A stretch of 64,000 nt of DNA from an uncultured Pelagibacteraceae bacterium (GCA_902599805.1 CACKGP010000003.1:27451-91450); one strand, 5' to 3'; positions 10,493 to 20,139 are shown, counted from the first letter of the stretch. Notes: a model not told the origin generated them from the letters alone. Made by a program: numbers and translations.

Positions 10493-11928
10493 GCTGCTTC
10501 CGTTTTTTTTGCTACTTGTGAATTTAGATATTTTTCAATTTCTGTAGCTGCATCTCTGCCATCTCTAATTGCCCAAACGACTAGCGAAGCCCCTCTTACT
10601 ATATCTCCAGCTGCAAAGACTCCTGGTAAATTGGTCTGCATAGTTTTAAGGTCGATTTTTATAGTTCCCCATTTAGAAACAGATAAATCTTCAGAGCCAA
10701 AAAGCTTTGGTACATCTTCGGGATCGAAACCAAGTGCTTTAATTACAATGTCAGCATCAACTTTATATTCAGAATTTTTTATTGGAACAGGTTTTCTTCT
10801 ACCTGAGGAGTCTGCTTCACCTAATTCCATTTTTGTCACCTCAACAGCTTCTACATTATCTTTACCGATAAATCTGTTTGGGTTAGATAGCCAAAGAAAA
10901 TCAATTCCCTCTTCAATGGCATTGCTCACTTCTCTTGCTGAACCAGGCATATTCTCCCTGTCTCTTCTATATAAACATTTTACTGATTTTGCTTTTTGTC
11001 TTACAGCCGTTCGCACACAATCCATTGCAGTATCACCACCACCTATAACAACAATATTTTTATTTTCTGCATTTAAAGTACCATCGTCAAATAATTTAAC
11101 TTTATCTCCTAAACCTTTTCGATTTGAAGCGGTAAGAAAATCCATCGCTGGAAAAATATTTTTCAGATTTTTTCCCTCTATATCAACATCTCTCGCTTTA
11201 TATACGCCGGTAGCAATTAGTATTGCATCATGTTTTGATTTTAATTCTTCTAAAGTCGCGTCTCTTCCAACCTCAAAGTTATGTTTAAATTTTATCCCCG
11301 AGTCTTTTAAAAGTTTTGTTCTTCGTTCAACTACAAATTTTTCAAGTTTAAAGTTTGGAATTCCATATATTAGTAATCCACCAGGTCTGTCATATCGATC
11401 GTAAATTGTGATTTTGAACCCAGATTTTCTAAGCTGTTCAGCACATGCTAATCCTGCTGGACCAGCTCCAATAATTCCTATCGATTGATTTTTCTCTTTT
11501 TTTAATTTAATTGGTTTGACCCATCCTTTTTCCCAAGCTGTTTCTGTAATGTATTTTTCAACCGATCCTATAGTTACTGTTCCATGTCCAGACTGTTCTA
11601 TTACGCAATTTCCTTCGCATAATCTATCTTGAGGGCAAATTCTTCCACAAACCTCAGGCATATTATTTGTGCTTTGAGATAATTCATAAGCATCTTCTAA
11701 TCTTCCCTCTGCGGTTAGCTTTAACCAATCTGGTATGTTGTTTTGAAGGGGACAATGAACTTGGCAAAATGGAACACCACATTGCGAGCATCTACTTGAT
11801 TGTTCTTTAGCCTTATTACTAATAAATTCATCGTAGACTTCTTTAAAGTCATTCTTCCTGTTATCAGCAGATCTTTTAGGTGGTGATTGCTGACCTATTT
11901 TTACAAACTTTAACATTTTTTCTGACAT
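10489..11928 (-). CDS. gltD: Glutamate synthase (NADPH) small subunit
   Basis: CSQCGVPFCQVHCPLQNNIPDWL, GAGPAGLACAEQLRKSG; overlaps gltB by 4 nt. Confidence 0.97.
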   Translation of the reverse strand: MSEKMLKFVKIGQQSPPKRSADNRKNDFKEVYDEFISNKAKEQSSRCSQCGVPFCQVHCPLQNNIPDWLKLTAEGRLEDAYELSQSTNNMPEVCGRICPQDRLCEGNCVIEQSGHGTVTIGSVEKYITETAWEKGWVKPIKLKKEKNQSIGIIGAGPAGLACAEQLRKSGFKITIYDRYDRPGGLLIYGIPNFKLEKFVVERRTKLLKDSGIKFKHNFEVGRDATLEELKSKHDAILIATGVYKARDVDIEGKNLKNIFPAMDFLTASNRKGLGDKVKLFDDGTLNAENKNIVVIGGGDTAMDCVRTAVRQKAKSVKCLYRRDRENMPGSAREVSNAIEEGIDFLWLSNPNRFIGKDNVEAVEVTKMELGEADSSGRRKPVPIKNSEYKVDADIVIKALGFDPEDVPKLFGSEDLSVSKWGTIKIDLKTMQTNLPGVFAAGDIVRGASLVVWAIRDGRDAATEIEKYLNSQVAKKTEAA

Positions 11929-12097
11929 GACGGTTTTTTAGAATAAAAATTTAAGAAATTAAAGACTATTTAGGTAAGTTATATTGACCTTTAATTCAAA
12001 AAACCCATATTTTACTCGTTTTTTATATATGCATATCAGCTATGCGTAATTTTAATGAACTCTATAGTTGAATTAAATATAAGGAAATACACATTAA

Positions 12098-12862
12098 ATG
12101 GAAAATTTTATTCAAATTTTAATCCTATCTATAACACAGGGTATTGCTGAATTTCTTCCAGTTAGCTCTTCTGCTCACCTAAATTTAATATCAAAATATT
12201 TTGGTATTCAAAATGAATTATTAATAAATGTTTATGCGCACATGGGTTCTTTACTTGCAGTAATATTTTTCTTTAAGGAAGATATTTTTAATTTTGGAAG
12301 GAATAAAAAATTATTTTATAAAATAATTTTGGCATCAATTCCATTGTTTGGGTTTGGATTTTTTATTTTAAATTATAACTTGATAGATACATTTAGGTCT
12401 TTAGAGCTTATAGGTTGGATGACTATAATTTTTGGTATTGTGCTTTTTATTTCAGATAAATTAAGCCTTGAAAATAGCATTGAAGATAAATTTACGTTTA
12501 AAAAGGCTATTTTAATTGGTTTTTTTCAAGTATTAGCTCTTATACCTGGTGTAAGCAGATCTGGAATAATAATGACTGGAGCTAGATTTTTAAAATTTAA
12601 TAGAGAAGATGCTGCTAAGATTTCATTTTTACTTTCAATTCCAGCACTTGCAGGTAGCTCGATATACGGTGTTTATAAAATGTTTAATGAAGGAGACTTA
12701 ATTGTAAATATCAACTCAATTATGACGATAGGTTTATCATTCATTTTCTCTTATCTAACAATTAAATACTTGTTGATCTACTTAAAGAATTTTAGCTTTA
12801 ATATCATTGTTGGATATAGATTAATACTTGGATCAATTATTCTAGCTACTGTTTATCTATAA
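12098..12862 (+). CDS. uppP: Undecaprenyl-diphosphatase
   Basis: ITQGIAEFLPVSSSAHL and PGVSRSGIIMTGARF, UppP/BacA signatures. Confidence 0.92.
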   Translation: MENFIQILILSITQGIAEFLPVSSSAHLNLISKYFGIQNELLINVYAHMGSLLAVIFFFKEDIFNFGRNKKLFYKIILASIPLFGFGFFILNYNLIDTFRSLELIGWMTIIFGIVLFISDKLSLENSIEDKFTFKKAILIGFFQVLALIPGVSRSGIIMTGARFLKFNREDAAKISFLLSIPALAGSSIYGVYKMFNEGDLIVNINSIMTIGLSFIFSYLTIKYLLIYLKNFSFNIIVGYRLILGSIILATVYL

Positions 12863-12934
12863 AATCAAGGACAGTACAAATAGAACAACTAAAACTACAA
12901 TAAAAAAAACGAATACTGAATTTTGTAGTGACAT
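12857..12934 (-). CDS. Small hydrophobic (single-TM) peptide, 25 aa
   Basis: Manual translation MSLQNSVFVFFIVVLVVLFVLSLIL*; upstream minus-strand TTAGGAGATTTTTT-ATG (strong SD, spacing about 6-7 nt); 17 nt downstream of tRNA-Arg. Confidence 0.6.
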   Translation of the reverse strand: MSLQNSVFVFFIVVLVVLFVLSLIL

Positions 12935-12951
12935 AAAAAATCTCCTAATTT

Positions 12952-13029
12952 TGGAGGTCCCAGAAGGACTTGAACCCTCAACCTTCTCGTCCGTAGCGAG
13001 ACGCTCTAATCCAATTGAGCTATGGGACC
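12952..13029 (-). tRNA. tRNA-Arg(ACG)
   Basis: Minus strand GGTCCCATAGCTCAATTGGATTAGAGCGTCTCGCTACGGACGAGAAGGTTGAGGGTTCAAGTCCTTCTGGGACCTCCA; full cloverleaf, anticodon loop CTACGGA, encoded CCA. Confidence 0.95.
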
Positions 13030-13119
13030 ACATAGTAAAAATATCAAAGAAAACAGCTATAATAAAGCGATTTTATGGTTATTGCTATTCTTTGAATAAG
13101 AATATAATTGTAGAAAATT

Positions 13120-14304
13120 ATGTCTAAAGAAAATGGAGTTGTCATAACATCTGCTGTTAGAACAGCGATTGGAGATTTGGGTGGGTCTTTAAAAAATGTT
13201 TCTGCTCATAAACTGGGCTCGACAGCTATTTCAAACGCTATTAAAAAATCAAATATTAAAGCTTCAGATATAAACGAAATTATAATGGGCCAAGTTTTAA
13301 CAGGTGGTGCGGGGCAAAACCCTGCAAGACAAGCCGCTATGGATGCAGGTATTCCAAAAGAAACACCGTCATATGTTGTTAATCAAGTTTGTGGTTCAGG
13401 TCTAAGATCTATTGCATCTGGATATCATTCAATTCTCTCTGGAAGTTCAAATATTGTTTTAGCGGGAGGTCAAGAAAGTATGTCTCAATCGCCTCACGTA
13501 GTTCATTTAAGAAACGGAAAAAAACTTGGGGACACTAGCTTAGTAGACTCTATGATAAAAGATGGATTATGGGATGCGTTTAACGGATATCATATGGGTA
13601 TAACAGCAGAAAATGTTGCACAAAAATTTCAAGTTACAAGAAAAGATCAAGATAAATTTGCTTTCGACTCTCAAACAAAAGCTTTAAAAGCACAAAAAGA
13701 AAATAAGTTTGACGATGAAATTGTTCCTTACACAATTCAACTTAAAAAAGGTACTGCGGTGTTTAAAAAAGATGAGCATCCGAGAGATGGGATTTCAATG
13801 GAAGCATTACAAAGACTTAAAACTGCTTTTCAAAAAGAAGGAACAGTTACTGCGGGAAATGCCTCGGGTATTAATGATGGCGCTGCTGCAGTAGTTTTAA
13901 TGTCAAAAAAAGAAGCTGAGAAAAAAGGTATCAAACCTTTAGCAGAAATTAAATCTTGGGCTTCTTGTGGTGTTGATCCCTCAGTAATGGGAACAGGTCC
14001 TATACCATCATCAAAAAAGGCACTAGAGATTGCTGGATGGCAATCAAAGGATTTAGATTTGATAGAGGCAAACGAAGCATTTGCTGCGCAAAGTTGCGCA
14101 GTAGTTAAGGAGCTCGCTTTGCCAATGGAAAAAGTAAATGTTAACGGTGGAGCAATTGCGCTAGGACATCCCATTGGTGCTTCTGGGACAAGAATTTTCG
14201 TGACACTTATTCATGAAATGCTAAAAAGGGATTCGAAGAAAGGATTGGCTACGCTTTGTATTGGAGGAGGTATGGGCGTTGCTATGTGTATTGAGAGAAA
14301 ATGA
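13120..14304 (+). CDS. Acetyl-CoA acetyltransferase (thiolase)
   Basis: NQVCGSGLRSI active-site Cys, NVNGGAIALGHPIGASGTRI, CIGGGMGVAMCIE. Confidence 0.93.
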   Translation: MSKENGVVITSAVRTAIGDLGGSLKNVSAHKLGSTAISNAIKKSNIKASDINEIIMGQVLTGGAGQNPARQAAMDAGIPKETPSYVVNQVCGSGLRSIASGYHSILSGSSNIVLAGGQESMSQSPHVVHLRNGKKLGDTSLVDSMIKDGLWDAFNGYHMGITAENVAQKFQVTRKDQDKFAFDSQTKALKAQKENKFDDEIVPYTIQLKKGTAVFKKDEHPRDGISMEALQRLKTAFQKEGTVTAGNASGINDGAAAVVLMSKKEAEKKGIKPLAEIKSWASCGVDPSVMGTGPIPSSKKALEIAGWQSKDLDLIEANEAFAAQSCAVVKELALPMEKVNVNGGAIALGHPIGASGTRIFVTLIHEMLKRDSKKGLATLCIGGGMGVAMCIERK

Positions 14305-14441
14305 AACTGTCTAAACCTAGAAAAAAAATTAAAAATAGAGCCTTAAATAAAATTCCGTTTACTGTGAGAGGCTATCAGTATTATTACGGTGCTATAATTC
14401 TGGTAGTATTGCTAATTGGTTTTAGCCAGGTATTTTCTTAA
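14301..14441 (+). CDS. Small basic single-TM protein, 46 aa
   Basis: Manual translation MKLSKPRKKIKNRALNKIPFTVRGYQYYYGAIILVVLLIGFSQVFS*; ATGA overlap with the thiolase stop codon. Confidence 0.6.
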   Translation: MKLSKPRKKIKNRALNKIPFTVRGYQYYYGAIILVVLLIGFSQVFS

Positions 14442-14464
14442 TAAAATTTTTTGAATTAATACCT

Positions 14465-14492
14465 GAGAATTTACGTCTGTTCTCTTTTTTTT
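14465..14492 (+). terminator. Candidate weak Rho-independent terminator
   Basis: GAGAA-TTTACGTCTG-TTCTC followed by T8. Confidence 0.4.
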
Positions 14493-14586
14493 AAATATAA
14501 GTCTTAAAAGTTGCATAAATTATATTGCAAATTCGAAGTGTCAAAAAAGCGGATAAATTGTGTCAAAAATTGTGTATAATAATTAA

Positions 14587-17500
14587 ATGTCCAAAAACAT
14601 TTCTGTGCCAGATATTGGTGATTTTAAGGATGTTGAAATTATAGAGGTTTTAGTAAAACCTGGAGATCAAATTAAAAAAAATGATCCAATTGTTACTTTA
14701 GAAAGTGACAAGTCAAGTGTTGAAGTTCCATCGCCTTACGAGGGAAAAATATCTCAACTTAAAGTTAAAATAGGAGACAAAGTTTCGGAAGGAAGTATTC
14801 TCGCTACTTTGGATGGAGGGAATGAGAAAAAAGAAGAAGTTGCCGAACCAACAAAAGAAATAATCGAAGTTGAAGAACAACCAATTCCAAAAATGGAAAA
14901 AACAAACGGTCTAAGAAATGGAAAGGAGACGATTTATGCTCAACCCATTTCTAAGGATGATATAGATCCTGCAGAAACACAAGAATGGTTAGACTCCTTA
15001 CGAGCAGTTGTAAAAGCAGATGGTTCATCTAGAGCAGGTTACTTACTTAAAAAAGTAATTGATGAAGCATACACACAAGGATTAACCTTACCTGACACTA
15101 GAACTACTCCTTACATAAATACAATACCTGCAAGTGCAGATATCAGATCGCCTGGAGATCAAAATTTAGAAAGAAAAATTAGAGCTTACATAAGATGGAA
15201 TGCAGCTGCCATGGTTGTAAAGGCTAATAAAAAAAATCCAGAACTAGGAGGTCACATAGGTACTTTTGCTTCTGCAGCAACATTGTATGACGTCGGTATG
15301 AATCATTTTTGGAGAGCAAAAAATAATAAGTTTGGTGGTGATTTAGTATATTTTCAAGGTCATAGCGCACCAGGAATGTATGCAAGAGCATTTTTAGAAG
15401 GAAGAATTACAGAAAAACAATTAGATAAATTTAGACAAGAAGTTGAAAAAGGCGGATTATCTTCTTACCCACATCCTTGGTTAATGCCTAAATTTTGGCA
15501 GTTCCCAACTGTATCCATGGGACTTGGTCCTATGATGGCAATCTATCAAGCTAGGTTTACTAAGTATTTAATAAATAGAGGTCTTTTAAAAGATCAAGAT
15601 AGAAAAATTTGGTGTCATCTAGGTGATGGTGAAATGGATGAACCTGAAAGTTTCGGGGCTGTAGGGCTAGCAGCAAGAGAGAAATTAGATAATTTGATTT
15701 TTGTAATTAATTGTAATCTTCAAAGATTAGATGGACCTGTAAGAGGAAATGGAAAAATTATTCAAGAACTTGAAGGAAGATTTAGAGGGTCAGGCTGGAA
15801 TGTAATTAAAGTAATTTGGGGATCTTACTGGGATCAGCTTTTGTCTAAAGATAAAACTGGTTTACTAGTAAAAAGAATGACTGAAGCAGTCGATGGTGAA
15901 TATCAGGCATTCAAAGCAAAAGGTGGGTCTTACGTAAGAGAGAAATTTTTTGGTAAATATCCTGAATTAAAAGACTTAGTAGCAAATATGACTGATGCGG
16001 ATATTTGGAAATTAAATAGAGGTGGACACGATCCTCATAAAGTTTACTCAGCTTATCATGCTGCTGTTCGATGCAAAGGTAAGCCGACTGTCATAATAGC
16101 TAAAACAATTAAAGGTTATGGAATGGGTAAATCTGGTGAGAGTATAAATACAACGCACCAACAAAAGAAATTAGACGAGGAAGATTTATTATTTTACAGA
16201 GATAGATTTAACGTGCCACTTACTGATAAACAGGTTAAAAATATTGAATATTACAAACCAGCAGAAAATTCACCAGAAATAAAGTATTTAAAAGATTGCA
16301 GAGTTAAGCTTGGTGGTCACATTCCAGAGAGAACTACTTTTGCAAAACCAGTTAAAACACCTCCTCAAGATATTTTTGAAAGTTTTATGAAGTCCACTGG
16401 TGATAAAGAAATGTCTACTACCATGGCTCTTGTAAGAATGCTTGCAAATTTACTTAGAGACAAAAATGTAGCACCAAGATTAGTACCTATAATTGCTGAT
16501 GAAGCTAGAACTTTTGGTATGGAGGGTTTTTTTCAAAAGATTGGAATTTATGCACACGAAGGCCAAAAATACGAACCAGTCGACTCTGAGCAATTAAGTT
16601 CTTATAGAGAAGATAAGAGTGGACAAGTTTTACAAGAAGGTATTACAGAAGCAGGAGCAATGTCATCATGGATTGCTGCTGGAACCTCTTACACTAATCA
16701 TGATTTAGAAATGATTCCTATTTATTTGTTTTACTCTATGTTTGGTTTTCAAAGAATTGGAGACTTGGCATGGGCGGCAGCAGACTCTCAGACAAGAGGT
16801 TTTTTAATTGGAGCAACATCTGGAAAAACAACTTTAGCTGGTGAGGGATTACAACACCAGGATGGACATAGTCTTCTCCTTGCATCTGCGATACCTAACT
16901 GCATAAGTTACGATCCAACATTTTCATATGAGATGGCAGTCATTTTTAGAGATGGATTAAAAAGGATGCATGAGAAAAAAGAAGATATTTACTACTATAT
17001 AACTGCAATGAACGAAAATTATACTCATCCAGAAAAACCTGCTGGTTCAGATCAGGGAATTTTAAAAGGTATGTATTTGTTTAAAAACTACAAAGGAAAA
17101 GGCAAAGCCAAAGTTCAAATGCTTGGTTCAGGATCAATTTTAAGAGAAGTTATTAAAGCTGCTGAAACTTTATCAAAAGATTACGGAGTAGATTGTAATG
17201 TTTGGAGTGCTACTAGTTTCAATGAATTAAAGAAAGATGGTATGGAAGTTGAAAGAAGAAATTTATTAAATCCAAAAGAGAAGCCTAAGAAAAGTTACGT
17301 ACAAAAATGTTTAGACTCTCAAGAGGGAATTATATTTGCAGCATCAGATTATATTAGATCACATACAGACCAGATAAGACCATATCTTAATAAACCATTC
17401 TATACATTAGGAACTGATGGTTTTGGAAGAAGTGATACAAGAAAAGAATTAAGAAAATTTTTTGAAGTTGATAAAAAGCATATTGTTACATACACTTTAA

Positions 17501-17601
17501 GCGCATTAGCAAAAGAACAATTGATGGCTTCAGAACATGCAGAAAAAGCAATTAAAAAATACAATATTGATCAAACAAAAGTTTTTCCAACAAAATTATA
17601 G
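14587..17601 (+). CDS. aceE: Pyruvate dehydrogenase E1 (homodimeric, AceE type) with N-terminal lipoyl domain
   Basis: Residues about 1-75 form a biotinyl/lipoyl domain (TLESDKSSVEVPSP); the rest is homodimeric E1p (DGEMDEPESFGAVGLAAREKLDNLIFVINCNLQRLDGPVRGNGKI). Confidence 0.93.
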   Translation: MSKNISVPDIGDFKDVEIIEVLVKPGDQIKKNDPIVTLESDKSSVEVPSPYEGKISQLKVKIGDKVSEGSILATLDGGNEKKEEVAEPTKEIIEVEEQPIPKMEKTNGLRNGKETIYAQPISKDDIDPAETQEWLDSLRAVVKADGSSRAGYLLKKVIDEAYTQGLTLPDTRTTPYINTIPASADIRSPGDQNLERKIRAYIRWNAAAMVVKANKKNPELGGHIGTFASAATLYDVGMNHFWRAKNNKFGGDLVYFQGHSAPGMYARAFLEGRITEKQLDKFRQEVEKGGLSSYPHPWLMPKFWQFPTVSMGLGPMMAIYQARFTKYLINRGLLKDQDRKIWCHLGDGEMDEPESFGAVGLAAREKLDNLIFVINCNLQRLDGPVRGNGKIIQELEGRFRGSGWNVIKVIWGSYWDQLLSKDKTGLLVKRMTEAVDGEYQAFKAKGGSYVREKFFGKYPELKDLVANMTDADIWKLNRGGHDPHKVYSAYHAAVRCKGKPTVIIAKTIKGYGMGKSGESINTTHQQKKLDEEDLLFYRDRFNVPLTDKQVKNIEYYKPAENSPEIKYLKDCRVKLGGHIPERTTFAKPVKTPPQDIFESFMKSTGDKEMSTTMALVRMLANLLRDKNVAPRLVPIIADEARTFGMEGFFQKIGIYAHEGQKYEPVDSEQLSSYREDKSGQVLQEGITEAGAMSSWIAAGTSYTNHDLEMIPIYLFYSMFGFQRIGDLAWAAADSQTRGFLIGATSGKTTLAGEGLQHQDGHSLLLASAIPNCISYDPTFSYEMAVIFRDGLKRMHEKKEDIYYYITAMNENYTHPEKPAGSDQGILKGMYLFKNYKGKGKAKVQMLGSGSILREVIKAAETLSKDYGVDCNVWSATSFNELKKDGMEVERRNLLNPKEKPKKSYVQKCLDSQEGIIFAASDYIRSHTDQIRPYLNKPFYTLGTDGFGRSDTRKELRKFFEVDKKHIVTYTLSALAKEQLMASEHAEKAIKKYNIDQTKVFPTKL

Positions 17602-17607
17602 TGTTTA

Positions 17608-18861
17608 ATGGCTGAAAAAAAATTATTAGTTCCAAATATCGGAGATTTTAAAAATGTTGAAGTGATTGAGGTATTAGTGAAGTCAGGACAACAGATCAAA
17701 AAAAATGATCCTTTAATTACTTTGGAAAGTGATAAATCAAGTGTGGAAGTTCCTGCAACTGATGAAGGAAAAATCAATAAGATTATTGTTAAAGTTGGTG
17801 ACAAAGTTTCAGAAGGAAGTGAAATATTATCCTTAGACACTGTTAGTAAAAAGGAAGAAAGTAAAAAAACAGTTGAGGTAAAAGAAAATATTCCTGAAAA
17901 GAAAATAGTAACTGAAACTCCAAAAGAAATAGCTCCTGTAGTGAAAAAATTAAGTAAAGACGGTGTATCATCTGCAAGTCCGAAGGTAAGAAAATTTGCT
18001 AGAGAACTAGGTGCTGATATCGTTCAGATACCTGGATCGCAAAGAGCTGGTAGAGTAACTGAAGATGATGTGAAAAAATTTGTAAGATCCCAGGTATCAG
18101 TTAATGAAGGAAAGGTTGAAAAGAAGGTTTACAAAGATGAATATCCTCATGAAGCATTTGGAGAAATAGAAAAAAAAGATCTTCCTAGGGTGAAAAAGTT
18201 ATCTGGTCCTCAACTTGTTAGATCTTGGACTAAGATTCCTCACGTTACTCAACATGATGAGATAGATATAACTGAAATGGAACAGTTTAGAACAACTTTA
18301 ATCGATAATTATTCTGGTGATAGAATAAGGATAAGTCCATTAGCATTTATAACTAGAGCTGTGGTAAACGCACTTAAAGAGTATCCAAATTTTAATTCCT
18401 CTATAGATCCTGAGAACAACAAATTAATTTTTAAAAAGTATTACCACGTTGGTTTTGCGGTTGATACTCCGCACGGTTTGATGGTTCCAAAAATTAGAAA
18501 TGTTGACCAATTAGGATTAAAAGAAATTTATGAAGAATTAAAAAGAGTAAGTAAACAATGTAAAGAACTTAAAATAGATAAGAAGGAATTTTTTGGAGGT
18601 TCAATGACAATTTCAAGCTTAGGAGGTATTGGAGGAAATTTTTTTACACCAATTATCAATCCTCCAGAAGTAGCTATTTTAGGTGTTGGTAAAACTTTTG
18701 ATAAAATTAAAAAAGTTAATGGCCAATTTATTGAAAGAAAAATGCTTCCAATATCTCTTTCTTATGATCACAGAGTAATTGATGGAGCTGAAGGCGCAAG
18801 ATTTTGTGTTCATTTATCTAAAAGTCTAGGTAAGGATTTTGCATTCAAGCTTGCAGTTTAA
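17608..18861 (+). CDS. aceF: Pyruvate dehydrogenase E2 (dihydrolipoamide acetyltransferase)
   Basis: One lipoyl domain, peripheral subunit-binding domain (SASPKVRKFARELG), catalytic LSYDHRVIDGAEGARF. Confidence 0.93.
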   Translation: MAEKKLLVPNIGDFKNVEVIEVLVKSGQQIKKNDPLITLESDKSSVEVPATDEGKINKIIVKVGDKVSEGSEILSLDTVSKKEESKKTVEVKENIPEKKIVTETPKEIAPVVKKLSKDGVSSASPKVRKFARELGADIVQIPGSQRAGRVTEDDVKKFVRSQVSVNEGKVEKKVYKDEYPHEAFGEIEKKDLPRVKKLSGPQLVRSWTKIPHVTQHDEIDITEMEQFRTTLIDNYSGDRIRISPLAFITRAVVNALKEYPNFNSSIDPENNKLIFKKYYHVGFAVDTPHGLMVPKIRNVDQLGLKEIYEELKRVSKQCKELKIDKKEFFGGSMTISSLGGIGGNFFTPIINPPEVAILGVGKTFDKIKKVNGQFIERKMLPISLSYDHRVIDGAEGARFCVHLSKSLGKDFAFKLAV

Positions 18862-19764
18862 ATGGATAAAAAAATATTTTCATTAATTTGTGCGGTTGGA
18901 TGCTCTTTTCTTTGGGGTACAGCTTTTGTAGCTCAAGATATGGGAATGGATTATATTGGACCTTGGACATTCTCCGCTGCTCGTTTAATTTTAGGCTTCT
19001 TAGCACTACTACCATTTTTTTTTATTTTTGAGTTTAAAAAAATGAAAGAGACAAAATTAAATTATAAATTTGTTGTGGGTTATATATTTTTTTTAGGTTT
19101 TTTATTAGCTGGTGGAAATATTTTGCAGCAGATTTCACTAATTTATACCGATGTAGCAAACTCAGCGGTCTTTACAGTTTTGTATGTAGTTATAGTTCCA
19201 ATAATTGCTTTTTTTCTTTTTTCAAAAAAAATTCATAAATCCGTTTGGCCATCAGTAATGATGTGTTTAATAGGTGGTTTTCTTCTTAGTGAATTAGGAA
19301 ATCTTAGAGTGAGGTTTGGTGACACTCTTGTAGTAATTGGGGCTTTTTTCTGGGCCTTTCATATTGTTTATATTTCTAAATTTTTAAAAGTTTTCAATTT
19401 TCCAATAACTATAGCTTCATTTCAATGTCTTACTGCTGCAATATTTTCTTCTGTTCCAATGTTTGCTTACGAATATGTTTCATTAAAAGTTTTATCATTG
19501 GAAGCAGCTGAATTACTTTATGCAGGAGTTTTATCAAGTGGGATTGCCTTTATGCTTCAAATTCTAGCTTTACAAAATATATCTCCTGCCCCAGCAGCAA
19601 TTATTTTTTCTTTGGAAGGTGTATTTGGATCAATAGCTGCATGGATAATATTAGACCAGTTTCTTAATGAATATAAAATCATGGGAATTATAATTATTTT
19701 ATCAGCTGTTATTTTTTCACAACTGGCTCCTTTGTATGATAAAAGAAGATATGGACGAAACTAA
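18862..19764 (+). CDS. EamA/DMT-family transporter
   Basis: About 10 TM segments, FLWGTAFVAQDMGMDYIGPWTFSAARLILGF. Confidence 0.85.
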   Translation: MDKKIFSLICAVGCSFLWGTAFVAQDMGMDYIGPWTFSAARLILGFLALLPFFFIFEFKKMKETKLNYKFVVGYIFFLGFLLAGGNILQQISLIYTDVANSAVFTVLYVVIVPIIAFFLFSKKIHKSVWPSVMMCLIGGFLLSELGNLRVRFGDTLVVIGAFFWAFHIVYISKFLKVFNFPITIASFQCLTAAIFSSVPMFAYEYVSLKVLSLEAAELLYAGVLSSGIAFMLQILALQNISPAPAAIIFSLEGVFGSIAAWIILDQFLNEYKIMGIIIILSAVIFSQLAPLYDKRRYGRN

Positions 19765-20137
19765 TTCAGGCTACGCAAAACAAGTAGGCGGGCTTAAAGG
19801 TAAAAAAATAGATAGCAGTACTTTTGAGTACGAAACTGAAGTTAAAGATATACATCTCAATACTGCCGGGATGGCACACGGAGGATTTCTTACTTTTATT
19901 GCAGATACTGGAATGGGAAATGCAGCACATCAATCAGCTGATAATAAAAGATGTGTAACAATATCTTTAGAAATGAAGTTTATATCTGCGGCTAAACTTG
20001 GAGATAAATTAGTAGCAAAAGTTAAGGTTCAAAAAAAAACTAAGACACTAGTTTTTCTAACATGCGAAATTATTAATGCTGAAGGTATAGTGGCAGTTAC
20101 ATCTGGTGTTTGGAAGATTTTAAAAATCAATAAATAG
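19736..20137 (+). CDS. PaaI-like hotdog-fold thioesterase
   Basis: TAGMAHGGFLTFIADTGMGNAA; true start may be the ATG at 19751 (MDETNSGYAK). Confidence 0.8.
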   Translation: MIKEDMDETNSGYAKQVGGLKGKKIDSSTFEYETEVKDIHLNTAGMAHGGFLTFIADTGMGNAAHQSADNKRCVTISLEMKFISAAKLGDKLVAKVKVQKKTKTLVFLTCEIINAEGIVAVTSGVWKILKINK

Positions 20138-20139
20138 AT

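Noticed and set aside
10631-11404. 257-aa ORF antisense to gltD
   Set aside because: Entirely inside the strongly supported gltD gene; composition (Ser/Leu/Phe-rich) and lack of recognisable motifs fit a shadow ORF.
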